A stretch of DNA of 64,000 bases from Anoplolepis gracilipes (GCF_047496725.1 NC_132970.1:18404501-18468500); one strand, 5' to 3'; positions 1-14,876 are shown, numbered from the stretch's first letter. Notes: a model not told the origin generated them from the sequence alone. Numbers and translations: made by a program.

Positions 1-837
1 CGCGTTTTCTGTCGCGCATAATCTCCAATTCTCTTTGAATCCTATTTGAGATCGCAATGCGAAAACCGCTCTCGTTGCACCCGAACGATTTCACCGCGCC
101 TGGTTTAAGGCAAGTAAAATTGGATAGAGTCAACTCGCGAAAACGGCCGATCGTGGCATACGAATATCATTCCCTTTAATTTAATCGCGATTGTTCCACG
201 AAGTTCATTGTGCGACATTTACGAAATTGCAATGCATCTGATCCAATTCGATGCGCAAAGAAATGCGAAAAGATAAGTTACCAAAAATATCTCAATAGAT
301 ATAGAGAAGGTAAACCGCGGAGAAATTTTATTATTGTCGTTTTATATATTTAAGAGATCCCGCAAAACCAGAAAACAGTTAAACCGATTTACAGTTTTTT
401 TTTCGCAGTTACTCGGGCATTCTATTGATAAAAATTGCAAAAATAATCGTGCAAAATAGTAAATTGACCGAAGCTTGCCTCAACAAATCATATTTCAAGC
501 ATTTAACAAATATTTAAATTACAAAACGATTTCATTTACTTAAAATTGTAAAAATAATGTCGTACAACTTTATGAAATTTATTGCTCTTTTTATCGCAAT
601 AATTGTTAATCTCTGCATTGATTACTACGAAAGTATGGAACTTTCCGCGCCACAAGTTTCATGAATCTCTATAAAAGTTTTTCTCAATAAAAGTTTAAAT
701 CAAGTTATAGGATTACTTAATATAAATCATTGAAGTCTCTTATCATATTATAAGAGTTTTACATAAATAGAAATACATATACACATTATATATTAATATT
801 ATACATTTATATTATTTAATATATTTTAAATTCTCTA

Positions 838-838
<1 letters not shown>

Positions 839-870
<32 letters not shown>
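839..870. repeat. (TA)16 microsatellite
   Basis: This is an uninterrupted run of TA dinucleotides in AT-rich DNA, with no coding context. Confidence 0.97.
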
Positions 871-877
<7 letters not shown>

Positions 878-2634
878 GTACAATAAAAAAAAATTAATTT
901 GTATAGAATATCTGATACTTAGACTGATTAAGCATTAATAGAAAGCAAAGGAGAGAAAGTACATTAAATAAACCAATGAGCGAAAAAGGTTAGTAAAAGC
1001 AATTGAAGCAGACATTTTCAAAGACTACATTTAATCTACACGATAGTGGATCAGGTACGAGCTATATCTAAAAGGCTACACTGATCTCAATGATGCGGTC
1101 GAAAGATACGAAAACCAAAAGAGCTATCTAGGGTTGCATTCACATTGAAGGTGCTTCAGAGTATCTTTAAGAAGATAAGTACTCCTTTATCCATTTCCCG
1201 TTTACAATTACAGAACTGTTAAATAATGTATTTACTTGTATTTTTCGAGAATGTAATAATAATAATAAATAATTGAAATAAAACTAATGATTGTCCAAAT
1301 TTTTATAATAAATATCTTTGATTAGTTGTTTTAGATTCTTATTTAGAATCTTATCTTTTTTATATTACAATAAAATATGTACATTTTATCTTATCGGTAA
1401 AAATTTTATAGTTTTAATAAAATACGTTATAGAGTTTTTTTTTAACATATCAAACAATTTTTACCTAAAATGAGATCTAGCAATTTTAAAATTAAATCTT
1501 TTTGATAATTTTGTGACATGAAAATTGATAATGCATATTCATCAAGATAAAAATTAACATCTAACTGTAAAATATATGTAACGCTATAAATATATATCAG
1601 AATAATATAAATTATTTCGGATTAATTAATATTTATTTTGTATTATATGTATTTTTAAGCAGATAATAAATATGCAAACTTTATATATTTTTATATAATC
1701 GAAAATTTTACCAAAATCATTTTAATTAAAAATAGAGATTATGTATTACAAAACTTTCGTTAAATAATAATTTAATTCTTTAAATTCATTAATTCTTTAA
1801 ATCCATGTTTCTAACAAGTGAATATTATACATTAAAATTTTCTACAGCTCCCTAATTATAATTCATGCTTTTTAAAAATATAAGACAATGCAGAGACACA
1901 CAAGTTTCTCTATTTAGGAAAACTCCAGTACAATTATTATAATATTTTGCAAAGTAATTTACATATTTTATAAACAAGTCAGTTATTGTTACAGACATAA
2001 TAAACACTTGACAAACTATCAAGATTTACCACGAATACGACTAATGACCTCCGCACGAGAGATCTTACTTACGGAAATTAAGTGCTTCCAAGCAGAGGAG
2101 TTCGCGGCCGATTATGTAACAAGGAACAATTGTAACACTCGTGATAATCTAAGTCTTAGCTGCTATATACATCGAAATAGTTACACCAAACGAAAATAGG
2201 AGGAATTAATATCATTTCCAACAATGCGAGATAAATTCTTCCTACACTAATAATAACATTCGTCTAAATTTGTCAGTGGTTAATTAAACTATTTATTAAA
2301 CTATTTATTAATTTTCATAGAATTAGTAAATTAATTTGGAAGTTTTTATCTCTAAAACGCTTAAAATTGAAATTGTTGAAGAGAGCGTATTAGATATCTA
2401 TTAATAATCATAAGATTTCTATAAAAGAAAATAAAGAGTTAAAAGGAGAAATACACTTTGCTGCATATTTTCAGGTAAGTTAGTGTCTAATGTGTCTAGA
2501 CATAATCCATTCTTCGATTTTTCAACACGTTATCTTAAGTCCTATTGGAATTCGTCCAAAGTGTCCCTGTTATTTACAAATCCATGAAGCCCTATAATCT
2601 GGTTTCTTATAAAGAGAACTTGTCAACCTGAGAG

Positions 2635-2662
2635 TCCAAATTCCAAATTCCAAATTCCAAAT
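2635..2662. repeat. Four copies of TCCAAAT
   Basis: The 7-base unit TCCAAAT is repeated four times in perfect tandem. Confidence 0.93.
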
Positions 2663-3794
2663 AACGAAAAACAGATTCAAGATCTTTCAAACATGATAAA
2701 ACAAATTTTGTAATATTTTTTAATTACATTTAATTTATAATTTTAATTGTGTTTATATCAGAAAGTCATATTTCGATATTTAAAACACATAAATGCAAAT
2801 AAGTAATTGTTTTTGTTAACTGGTATATGTATTTGTTTGTAACATTTACAGAGTGGCTAAACAAATGAAAAAGAAATTATGTATAGCAAAACAATTTGTT
2901 TGCTTTTGAAAAATAATCAAGAACACAATGAATTTGTTTGTCAAAATAGCCACGGTAAAAAAAAATGCTTTAAAATTTTACATGTTTTAAATATTACGTA
3001 TATTATAATAACGCATATGAAATTTCTGATGATTTTCGATAATAAATGGCCATTAGAACAAAAATAAAGAATAAAATAAAGGTCATTATTTTTGTTACAT
3101 CCGAGCTCAGGGCTGAGAATCTATTTTTGAATATTTAGAATTAGGATCTCAGGTTTTAAGTTTTTCTTGTTAGCATTGTGAGAACGTTCAGTCAGAATGT
3201 CGAGGAAGACATACTAATTCTCGCGACCCTCGAAACGCGTATTCGACGTGCGATTGAACATCAGCACTTTCGACACGCAAAAAGTTCCAGCCAGCCTGCG
3301 TCTTCCTGACGCGCTGCACCTGGATGCATTCGCGTGCCGATCGTAGATGCTTCCCTGCGCGTATCGGTACACAATACGGCGTAGCGAGTATAATGCCCAA
3401 TTTTACACAAGGTAAGATTGACGGCCCGTATACCTACGTCCGTTCTTCGGGGCGAGCGAGACGAAATCCGCTTAGAAGTTTCGAAACCTGCCCTAGGGGC
3501 ACGTGAGCCCGCGTATGTATGTGTGTCATGAGAGGAAGCAGAAAGATGGAGGAAAAAGAAGAAAGAAGAGGGGACTATAATCCGATAGGAGTAAGACAGA
3601 GAGAACTTATTTACTTTACGTCGCGCACACAGGTGAACGCGTGTACACGTGTCAGATACACGTGCATGTCTCTTTTTCGTTCTCTCCGTGTACGGCTTCA
3701 TCCATGCGTTAAATTCCTCCGGGGGATTCTTCCGTCTTCCTCACGACCATCACCACCAACGTCCTTCCTCTCCCCCAATCTACACTTGGCCGAA

Positions 3795-3822
3795 CAGAGA
3801 GAGAGAGAGAGAGAGAGAGAGA
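3795..3822. repeat. (GA)14 microsatellite
   Basis: Perfect AG/GA dinucleotide run. Confidence 0.95.
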
Positions 3823-4033
3823 CCACCTCACCCGAACTCAGTGGCGTCTTTTGGCCACAGTAACTTCGATGGCGCGGTGCAACAACTTGGACGATTTTCG
3901 ATATCTTCCTTCGCGGATGTGCAAGGCAAGTTTTAATTTCTTCGGGAGCAAAGCAGAGACCGAGCAATCCGATTCCGCCACATTTTCCTCCTACGCTTTT
4001 CGAGTTGGAGAAGAAGCACACGGCAGATATGAA

Positions 4034-4060
4034 ACACACACACACACACACATACACACA
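4034..4060. repeat. (CA)n microsatellite
   Basis: CA dinucleotide run with one T interruption. Confidence 0.93.
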
Positions 4061-4351
4061 AATGAGTTATCATTGCCGGGTGGACCCGGTATTACACTGA
4101 GAATCGCAGCGTAGTCCCCGTGTTATCGCACAGAAGTTATGAGTGATAAAAGAATCGTTGGCTGGAGCGAAACAATAGTGTAAATCATGTATTTCTCATC
4201 TCGAGGAAGAAAAACGACATTACGTCTTCGCTTATCTCACGTTTGCAATTGGATCAATTTCTTCAAGATTGTGAAGCGAGAAAACACACTTTCATCCAAT
4301 AAATATGTACAATATATATACATTATTAAAATGTAATAAATTCGATTTCTG

Positions 4352-4355
<4 letters not shown>

Positions 4356-4396
<41 letters not shown>
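4356..4396. repeat. (TA)20 microsatellite
   Basis: Perfect TA run of about 41 bases. Confidence 0.97.
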
Positions 4397-4399
<3 letters not shown>

Positions 4400-4685
4400 C
4401 CGCAATTTATATAAAATTTAAGCTCTGTAAAAAAATCGTATTTTCGAATCGAATACACCTTCCTCGTTCTATTAATTTCCTCAGTACAAGTTGCACAATT
4501 CTTTGTTGCGAAATCGACAAGTTTGTTATCCAATGTTGTGTCATCCAATGAATACGAAAAGAATACATTTTAGGGAAATTTTCACGCTTCGATCGGTATC
4601 ATTTTCGCCTGTATTTCGTGGCATCTGAATAGTCATGAAAACTATATCAGTTTCATTGAATCTCTCTTTGTCCGTTGCCGTGGCT

Positions 4686-4799
<114 letters not shown>

Positions 4800-5260
4800 A
4801 TCTCTATCTCGATGAAACGACGTCAGGAAAGTTGTAACGTCGAATCCACGAGGGCACCTCCTTTACTCGCGGATGGTTCAAATGGCGGTTTACAAGAGCG
4901 GGGAGATGCGATTGGAGATGCGCGCTCGGCATGCGGCTCCGTACTCCGGACTCGCTCGCGCGCGTGCACTTTGTAACGCATTCCTGTATATTTCGCTCCG
5001 AGCAATTCGCGACGCGCGCGTCTTTGTCTCGCTCGGCGAGACTATATACGCGAACGCGTTTCGAGCGAGCCAGTTCGAGTCTTTCATCGATGCACCCGGC
5101 CATGTACACACGAACAAGTGGCGAGCGGAGAAGTTCACTCGATTCTCTACAGCGGATTGCATTAAATGCGTACAAAGGCTGGCTCTAACGTGAATTCCCG
5201 ATTTCCAAATCTAATTCACTGCAGTTCAGTCCGGAGCTTATCGACGACCAAAGATGGCGC

Positions 5261-7472
5261 GGTCCCATCCTTGCGAAACGAAATCATAATTTAATATCAT
5301 ATTTACGGAAGAACAATTCGGATGAATTTAGTTGACGCTCTATACACATGTTTTTCGATTGGTTGCAGAATGTAAAACTTGATAGAAAAATTTTTGAATT
5401 AACGTGAAAAGTGTAAACTTTATTAATGCATGCTTGGCGCGCACGGATATACATCCTATTACGTTAATTAATTTGCACGAGATAAAAATGCACTCGCCGG
5501 TTATATCGTACTTTTACAATGTAAATACATCATATTTCTATTATCGCACATTTTCAAACTATTTTCAAGCCGCATTCGCAAGCAAAAAGTTGCGGATGCG
5601 TCAGACGATATTTAATCAGAGAGATAATTTTTCGCGTAATGATCTTTTTAATTAATTAATAATAATTTCATTTTGCTGTCCTTTGTACGCGTTAATTCTT
5701 AAACAATTCGACCGAAATTATTCCGTGTTCGATAAACGAAGATAGAGCTTCGAAAGCAATTCGAGAAAAGTATTTGTGGATATAAAACGATACTATCTTA
5801 AATATTGGAAAAAACGGAAAAATGTGAAAGGATTTAATGTTCAGTGCCCTTAAAATAATACAATACTTTAACGTAGATGTTATGTCGAGTGAATGATGGA
5901 TGTAATGATCGTTATAAAACGTAGGTATCATCCTATAATCGTTTTATCTTCGAAACGCTCTTAATTGTTCGTCAGCGCACCCATCTTGATATTTTTCCGG
6001 TTTTAATTTATTCTACGCTCACCGTATCCATGTGTATACACTGTGTGTATACTATATAGATAAATAAAACTAGATGAGCGTAAAGAAAAAGAGTGGCTTG
6101 GGCAGTGAGGTGGAAGGGAGGGAAGAGAGAATGAACACCGAGACTCCTAACTTTCTCAAAAGGGTTCCAACGCAATTTAATTAAAAAAGTGTATTTTCCA
6201 GGTTGCTTTTTCCCCGGCAGCTTTGATCATGCGCGCTAAAGCTCTTTATACATTTTATCCCGACGGAAAAACAAGTACGGGGCGTCTGGCTATGGGTTTT
6301 TCACCATGTATATAGCGCGACGCGGCCGTTCTCGTTCGCCAGAGTTCGCCAAGCTGCGGAGAGGAGAAAAAAAAAAAAGCTTTGTTAATTCCCATATATA
6401 TTTATGAATGTTTCATGCAATATTCTTCCGCATACGTAACAAGGCTGTAATGTGCGCGGTCGAGGAGCTGGTCTTATCGCCCTTTGGATAAGTTATGCGT
6501 CGCTCTTAACTGCTCATAGAAGAACTTTTCGTTCATCGATCGCGCATTGCATAAAAGTGTTTTGCGGGGAAAAAAAAAGAAGAAAAAGAAAAGGAAGAAT
6601 AAAGCTGTGAAACTTTCTACCTCAGATTGTTCCGCAATTTCGTACGGAGACTTCCTTTTGACGTCGAGAGCAAGGAACTCTCGAAGAAATTCTCGGCGAT
6701 CCCGACCCTATGGCCTACCTAAAAGCGAAGATGACTTTCTCCGCAGTTCCAACAACGATGTTAATTTAGCCCTTAAGTGGAAGGATCCTTTCAGCTCATC
6801 AATAACTGTCAGAGTTTTAAAAGGGAAATAAGTACAATTCAATTTCTCGTAAAAGCTTGTATCCACATACAAATGAAACTAAATTCTGGTGCCTTTTTTA
6901 TGCAAGAAAGAGAAAAATAAATAGTTAAAATATAAGTAGTATATAAAAACATTGACACGAAAAGCAATAATGATCTAAAACTGTATTTTTTTATAATTAC
7001 AATTACAAACAAGAAATGACAAAAAAAAAAATTAAATAATTCATTACAAATTTGATTTTTTTAGGGAAAAAGAATTTCTTCAATTTTTGATATTCTCGAT
7101 TTTACGAAGAATCGATAATCATAATACAGTAAAATTATCCTATTTTACATTAAACACAGACAAACAGAGATTATACGAATAATTACTATACAGAAGCAGC
7201 GTTCGATGACTCAATGACAGATAGACTCGATTTATGGCGTGGCAAATTATTCCTTCGATTACCGGTGTCGTATAGTAGCGGTGGCCTCGCTACTGTCGAT
7301 GATTAGTCGACGACGGATGATCTCGATAATTACAGCGGAATGCTTTGATACACGCGAGGAGAGCGCGCTCCCATTTACGATGGAGAGCGCGACTCGTTAG
7401 CGTCAGTCGGGGCGAGACCGTGGAGTCAAGCGTCGTGCACGAATGATAATTAGCCGTACAAAGCTATAGCAG

Positions 7473-7506
<34 letters not shown>

Positions 7507-9874
7507 AAGATAAAGGGAGAGAGAACGAGGAGCTTGAATTCTCTGCGTTGTTATACGCGCGTCATAATAATTACAACGCTCGTGCAACAGCCGCACGAGA
7601 TGATCCCGGGCACCGGAAAAGATGAGTCCGTCTCTCGAATTGACACGCTCCTTTCTGAAATTCGTCACGACCCTTTGTGCGCCCTAAAGGAACTGAGTAC
7701 AGAGTGTCACGGCAAATCTCGTACATAAATGCCTGTTAAGCGGTGCGGAATATAAAATGTGCGGAGAGACAGGGAGTCTTTTCTCGAAGAAATTATGATT
7801 TCATAAGTAAATAAGAAAAAAAAAAAAAAAAAAAAAAAAATGGAAATAAAGAACTCTATATTTATGAATAACTCGCATTTATGAAACATATCCTTTCTTT
7901 TCCTGTAATTATATTCTGATTGCGATATATACATATATCATTATATGAAAAAGCATGTAATTGTTTTTGTAAAAATTCAAAAATATTAAATGAAATTTTT
8001 TTTCATGCCAAGACCAAATTTTTTGAAAAAAATCGACTGCAAAGCGCATTTAAAAGAGAGAAAAATTATGATTAACTTTTCAATCTACAATGTATTTGTT
8101 TTTTTTTTTTGAAAATTAAATTGCATATACAAGATAAAAATTTTATTTTATACCATTTTATTTTTCAAGATTTATTTACAAATGATGAATTACGCTATTT
8201 TCTATAGTACTATAAATTAATATTCCATTGTGTTTATTTCATTTTAGTTCAATTTGACTCAATTTTTATTAATAAAATTTTAATTTTAAATGTGTAATTA
8301 TTATCTACTGAAAATTGTAAAGTCAGGAATAAAAAATATTTTCGTTAAAAAAAAATGAATTCCAATGTTCTCGAATCTATAATTAAAGGTTCTCAATAAA
8401 AAATATTTTATAGTGTTGCAGTTCATAAAAAGAGATGTATATAGTCACAGCAGTTGGAGATACCGGAAATGATGAGAGAAAGAGAAGCTAGCGCCGATAA
8501 GTATTCAAGGCGGGCTTTTAAGGGCGTAAAATCACAAGCTTCGCGTGCGTTTGCCTCGGTACTAAAAACGGAGGCCTACGGGCGATAGGCCACGGTATGC
8601 TGTCCGGCAGGTGGATATCGACTCGAAGGAAGAAGGAGGCGCAATAAGAAAGAGAGGACAAGCGAGAAAGATCCCGATTATTCAGCATCGAGATTTGCAA
8701 TCGACGTTCTCTCCTCCCTTTCGCCGCTCATTATATGTAGATGCCGTACCAGCGTGCCGAGGATATTTCCTTCGATCCTTTCGTCCCGTTAAGCATGGGT
8801 AGAAGGGGGAAGGAAACGATGGATCAACGAGAATGACGAGAGTATCATAGAACCTTGTCTGCATCTTTCACCAATTAACCCGCGAATAAAAGGAGCGTAA
8901 CTAAAGATGGTGATATCGATGTTTTACTCATTACTGGCATATTACAAAATACAGAAGAGATAAGGTACTTATATCGATTTTAGATAAAGGGAAAAAAGGC
9001 AAGAAGTGAAAAGATTATCATTTTTAAATTCTGCTGGTTACATCACTTTAGACGACTATATAATAAAAAAAATATTCTTAACCGTTTCTTCATCATTTCT
9101 ACAATTCCTTCGTTGGAATGTTTAATTGCCTTTGCCTTTTGCTTCGCTCGTTTTTTAGATGCTGCACGCTGTGTGGGATATTCTAATTGATTAAACACTA
9201 AGTTAATGATTCAATCCATAAAAAATATGATAATGAATTTAGCGACTGGTAAATACATATTTGAAACAATCCAATCTTTCGGCAAACTTGTCTCTGTATA
9301 ATATTGACAAATATATCGTCCGTTCTTGGGTATTTAAAGGCGTTGTTGAAAAGATACATGTCGAAAATCAAATACGTGAATGGAATGGAAGACGGAAACA
9401 TGGTACACTTGTTTTCTCGTATAAAAATTCATACTATTGATGTATAAGAACGTAACAGAAATTCTACATTTACAGTGTAATGCAATCGTGCTGGTAAACG
9501 TTGGAAATCTTCCCTTGGTAACATGCCAAAAATATTTTGGCATTGCTGACACAATGCTTTCATGCAAATCTTATTTCACGTTCGCTTTGTTAGCTAACAC
9601 GTCTCGGACAGTTATATATAAAATATTCGTTAATTAGTATTTACCTTTAGTGTGAATCATTGTAAATTATTCTATACAATAATAATTAAAACGTTTTCAA
9701 TGTATTTTAAATTTAAAAATATCTCAAATCAAATTTATATATATAATGTTAAAAGTAAATTTATGTCAAAAACAAAATGTACTTTTAATTTGTCCTGTTT
9801 CCGCATTTTCCCAGCCTTCTTTCGAACAAAAACAAAATGCGAGAATGAGAGAATACACTTTCGTGCAATTAGAT
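5261..9874. other. Mostly AT-rich stretch, no gene seen
   Basis: No frame here has a recognisable product. Two more CG-rich islets (about 7200-7440 and 8440-8880) contain only short frames. Runs of A at 6369-6379 and 7816-7840 and a short GA tract at 7472-7495 are the visible structure. Confidence 0.55.
7816..7840. repeat. Poly(A) tract, 25 bases
   Basis: Uninterrupted run of A. No upstream retroposon sequence or AATAAA-associated gene was recognised. Confidence 0.95.
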
Positions 9875-9900
9875 AAAAAAAAAAAAAAAAAAAAAAAAAA
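9875..9900. repeat. Poly(A) tract, 26 bases
   Basis: Uninterrupted run of A at the border between AT-rich DNA and the CpG-rich block that follows. Confidence 0.95.
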
Positions 9901-10740
9901 TACTTTTCTCATGCCAGATCGCGCCGATTTCACAGTGACGCGAATTACCGGGCACGTCGTTAGCACGCACGTCGGTAAATAACGCGGGGGAGTTTGCAAA
10001 CGGCTTGTGTAAAAAGTTGAAAAGTGCGCTTGACAAAGTATATCGTTCGTTTGGAGAAGCCCGCAAGAAGAGGCAGAGGCAACAACAGAAGCAGCCGATC
10101 ATCGTCGTTATAGTTATATGAGTAGCTCGACGATGCGATGCGATGCGATGCGACGCGACGCGCAATGCGGCGCCTTTTTGCTCGCGAGCATTTTGCATAC
10201 TTAAAAAAGTTTGAACTTTGCTTTATAACGAGCTTAGAGGCCGCGTTCCTCGTACGGTTAACAAGGAATGATTTACCGCGTTTCTCGCCATATGGCACGT
10301 ACCGGGGCCCGCGCACGCACACAACGCGCGGCGCGGCGCGGTGCGTATAATCGAGCAGAGACCGAAGCGAGCGACTGAATAAATCACTGCCGTGCCGTGC
10401 GGCCTAATATAATCGCGCCTAATAAAGTTGGCAGCCACTAAATTTTCTTAACTCGGCCCACCCCTTTTTTCCCCCTCTCACCCCACGCGCTCTCCGCCCG
10501 GCCGATCAGTCCGGTGGACCGACCGCCGAAACGATTTAACAACATAATCTGTCTCCGAGAGAGGACTGCCTATCGCGATAAATGCGCGCAAATGTCATCG
10601 TCCGATCTCGTCGCGCTCAAAAGTCTCGGGAGATTCGGATCGAGAAGAAGCGCGCCGAAGCTCGCTCGCTCGTTTGGATACGAGGCGCTGTACCAGAAAA
10701 ATAATGATTTCCGCGAGTCATTAGACAGTTAAATGAGAGA
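9901..10740. promoter_or_regulatory. CpG-rich block, possibly regulatory
   Basis: CG words are dense throughout (for example GCGCGGCGCGGCGCGG near 10327-10342) and contrast sharply with the AT-rich DNA on both sides. The block contains a CGATG pentamer repeat. Open frames exist on both strands but overlap each other and are unrecognisable. A promoter or enhancer role is only an inference from composition. No convincing TATA or initiator pair was found. Confidence 0.2.
10131..10162. repeat. (CGATG)4 pentanucleotide repeat with CGACG extension
   Basis: Four perfect CGATG units are followed by two CGACG units. Confidence 0.9.
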
Positions 10741-13700
10741 CGAATGTGGGTGGGGAAGGAAATGAAAAAATTCATCGCATCGATCGAGACGAAAAATTAA
10801 TTAGAGGGTTAAAGTACAGGGTTAGACAAACATAAAAATGATGAATAGCAAAATGTATAATTTTCATACATTTACGGAATTAATATGATACAGAATAAAT
10901 ATGCATTTTCTCTAAATAATGATTAAATGTATATTAAGTTTAATACGTGATGAGTGTATTAAGTTTACTTTTTTTATTTTTAATAGCATAATTCAAAATT
11001 ATTCAATATCAATTTTATATGTATAAATATAAAATACAGAGTTTAAATATTGTCACGTATAGTGTCGCAATATCCTCACTGAGGAAAACATCGCATCGGT
11101 ATAAAATGCATGAGACCTGATACGTCATATTGTCCATCATTCAATTTCTAGGATATCTTGATCTTTTCTTTTTTTAGTTTGCGCGGGTTTCTAGCTTTTA
11201 GCATATCCTTTTCTTCTTCCTTTGTCAAATAAGGAGCAAAAATAGGTTTCTATGTCGAATGGGACGGGCACGCAGACTCATTTTCGATCTTTCTTACTCT
11301 TCTTTGTGCCAATATTCTGTGTTTCAGTTTCCATAGAAATCTTTAAAGATTACCGTAGCTGATGTGATATTTCACGCCGTCGTGTCTAGACTACTATAGA
11401 AATTGACCTAGTGACCGTTTTCGCTGTGAAAGATTCACGATTTTTTTTACGCCTTATTATCTACATTTTTACTATCTACACCGTATATAATTGTTACGCA
11501 TATACGAAATGGTAATCCCGGAAAACTACTGGGTGGCACGAATAAATTCCGGAATACATCAATCGTGCGAAAACTCGAGATATCCGATTCGAAATTCATA
11601 TTCGTTCGTTCAGTTCGGCAGCTAACTCGGTCGTGTGTGTATTTACGTGGGAGATTTACGCCGCACTATCGATCCCCATTCGCGTGTATCTTCGATGCAT
11701 TAACGCTGAAATTGCTGATGAAGAACAGCGGCAGATTGACCTGTGGGCTCCTTTCCTACCGCCTGGCAACCATATGATTACATTTCCCGTCATTTTGATC
11801 AACCGGCGATATTCTCTATCAATCGTCCATCATCGTCTTCCAGAGTCGGATATTATTCAAATAAATGTTTAAACTTTTTTTTTTTTTTTTTAAATAAAAC
11901 TTCTTCTCCCTTTTTTTTACATTATATATTCTCTTATATATTATGGTAAATTTGCATATTGACCTTTATTTTTCTTCTATTAAGAGCTCTTTTGTAGCTC
12001 TTTTCAAACGTCAAATTTATCAAATTAATATTACGGAATGTTTCTGCAACGATGTTTATGACTGACTTCATTTCAACGTCATAAAATAACATTAATGAAA
12101 TTTGCTAATTACTTACAATATTCGCCGTTACTCGAAGTCCTTGAAGAACTCTCGAAGATCTGAAATCTTGATTTGCGGTTTAAGTTAGGTTTACAAGAAC
12201 TTGTGGTAAATCTGAAATTTGGATATTCGCATGCATCAATTTCTAATATGATTTCTAATTAATTTATAAATGGCCATCGATTTAACTTGATTTTATTTAG
12301 AAAACGATGGAAAAATGTAAATATATAAAAGAAGAGATTGGCAAAAAAGAAAATAACCAAATAAAATAATTGTCACTACAATTCCATCGCTTGTCGCTTG
12401 TCGATTTGTCCCCCGCTTTATAAAATCGACACATTCCGATCTCGCGGCTATCTTTTCCATCTCTGCAAATTTGCCGGAGAGCCGCGTACCATACGATTTG
12501 CGATATCAAACGAAATAGTCGGGAAGGGATTTTCGAGGCGTCGACGTGAAATATACGACGTGTACGGGCGGAAATGTATGGGGGTTTCGTATACCCTCTT
12601 GATTCAGACACGATGATTCTTGCATTTCATTTTGCAGCGACGCGAAAATCGCGCGTATTGGCAACATGAAAGATTTATCGAATACGAAGCGGGCATCCGA
12701 TATCGATAAATTATTGGAATTGTATTTGGCATTGGCGTAAATAGATTAGTAAATTACCACGATCGTTGCAGTAATGATTACAGCGGTTTGGCAAGCAGCA
12801 ACATTTCAGCATCGCAATGGAATTGGCAATTAATTCAACGCGCCATCTAAACGCTATCAAAGATCGAGAGCTTCGCATTTCTCGTTTCTCGCTTACAAGC
12901 TGACGTAATTTTCAATACGAGAAGAATACGAATAATAGTATTCGGCCTTTAGTGTTCGTTCGATGCGCGGGAAAAATCGATCTGAAAGTATAATTTATGG
13001 AAAGTTCGAGCGGCGCGCGACCGTACGCGATAAATTCCTGAAAAATTTCCCTACTACCCTCTCGTTTCTCTCGTAAGGATTCCCTCGCTTTTTCTCGCAC
13101 AATCCTATATTCTTACACGTATTTTCAACGATTTCCATCACTTCCGTGCCGCTTGTTCGTTCCCGCGTCTGTTCCAGCTTCAATTTGTGATGTCCGCGTC
13201 GAATTTGACGAATGTCGCGCGAGAGAAAACGTTCGGATATATCTCGTAAAATCCAAGAGATCTCCTCTTTCTTTCTCTTTTCCTCTCGATGTCCTTCCCG
13301 CTTATAAAAACAACGTCTCGCTTCACTTGCGGCTACTTAATCTCTCTCGTTAATTTCGCACTACGATGTAATGCTCTCTACCAGCGTAATCGTGTAACCC
13401 GGCTGCCGCATTCTTTCTCTTTCACTCTCTCTCTCTCTCTCTCCCTCCCTCCCATCGGAGCAATCTTCCCGCGAGCATCGAAGCGTGCGATTACGTTTCA
13501 CTTCGTTCTTCGCGTATTCCGCATAGCGCAGAGGTGCGTTTATGCTGCGCGGGCGAGCAGACCCGTGTGAACGAACTCGGTGTGAACGGAATTTTGAAAT
13601 TGTGTATTCAAGAGTGACCGTACCTCCATCCAGCATAAATCCATCGGATTCATAGGATTCCGATGCGGATTGTACAATTCAAGTTTTGACTGATTTTACT

Positions 13701-13755
13701 ACACTGTATGGTATTATTACTGATAGCTATATTTATTTAATAAATGTGTTTTATT
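10741..13755. other. Mixed stretch, no gene seen
   Basis: AT-rich from 10741 to about 12390, then moderately CG-rich to about 13640. The overlapping frames around 11565-11870 and 12297-13636 have no recognisable domains, and several read through TC-rich sequence. A TC run lies at about 13424-13442. Confidence 0.5.
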
Positions 13756-13756
13756 A

Positions 13757-13760
<4 letters not shown>

Positions 13761-13804
<44 letters not shown>
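13761..13804. repeat. (AT)22 microsatellite
   Basis: Perfect AT run. Confidence 0.97.
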
Positions 13805-13807
<3 letters not shown>

Positions 13808-14837
13808 TAAAATATTAATATTTTATTACACTATGTCTTGCAATAGAAATTAAAAAAAAATGTTTTCCATTAAAAAAGACATAAATAAATCTTATTTAAA
13901 TTTAAAATATTTCATTGAAAAGATAATATGAAAAAAAAAGAAAAAGATACATTTAATTTTTTATTTCAAAATACGAATCTTTGTCACTGCAAATCTGATC
14001 AATTTGAAATAATTATTTAATTTCTAAATACTCTTTTTGAACCGTTAAATTTTTATCTATTGTAAAACTATGAAAGAAAAAGTACATAAAAGAAGAGTAA
14101 ATAAATATACGATAGACATTGTGATAAAAGATAACAATTGGCTAAAATTAATCAAGAAAATGACATGAAATTTAGTACTAAATTCAATTTCCTAACGAAA
14201 GAAAAAGAGAAAAGGACAAAGACTTGGATTGATAAAGATAATCAGTATTATTTAAAATAGAAGGTTAAATACAATCATCTTCTTTTTGTTATAAATCAAA
14301 AAATTGCTTGGATTTCAGTTTATCTGACACATCTTTATCTTACAAATTATTACAAAATAAATGTAATTTGAAAAAAACGTTAAAAATTTAAACATGCGAT
14401 AATAGATTTTTGGACATGCGCGAGACATTCGAAACTATAAGAACGGATTAGATCAATAATATCCACTTTAAATGTATGGTAAAACTTTACTTAAGGCGTG
14501 TCTTACAAATTGCTAGCTTAATCCACTCTCGAGTTATCGGGTGCTCGAACTTGCCCTAAAATTTTTATGCTGTAGGTAGTTGCGTCGACGTGTAGTCACG
14601 ATACCGTTCAATACCTTTAAGAGATCCTTCCGGAGATGAGATAGTCACGATCCGTCGTGAAATTTAAAGAAGCTCTGACGGAGAGAGGCAAGAATATAAG
14701 GGAATCGAGCTCTGGAAAGTTTCTCATTGACGAATCGCGCCGCCAAGCGTAATCGCAAACGGTAGTTTACCCGCGCTGACAATTGATTAGACTCGGGATA
14801 ATACAGAGCTCGGGCATCGAGAAAGAGAAAGAGAAAG

Positions 14838-14841
<4 letters not shown>

Positions 14842-14873
<32 letters not shown>
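14842..14873. repeat. (AG)16 microsatellite with GAAA-rich leader
   Basis: A GA run is preceded by GAAAGA units (14820-14841) and followed by GGGA units (14884-14905), making an all-purine tract of about 90 bases except for a short TATATA break. Confidence 0.95.

Positions 14874-14876
<3 letters not shown>

Larger units (their letters stand above)
1..3180. other. AT-rich stretch, no gene seen
   Basis: The sequence is AT-rich and dense in stops in all frames. The only regular structures are a (TA)n tract, a 7-base tandem repeat and a short 13-base repeat near 2285-2311. A consensus-like donor (TTTTCAG|GTAAGT) occurs at about 2474, but only about 25 AT-rich codons lie open upstream, so it is not called as an exon. 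Confidence 0.6.

Noticed and set aside
9523..9543. Palindrome ATGCCAAAAATATTTTGGCAT
   Set aside because: Short and AT-cored, with no flanking repeat structure.
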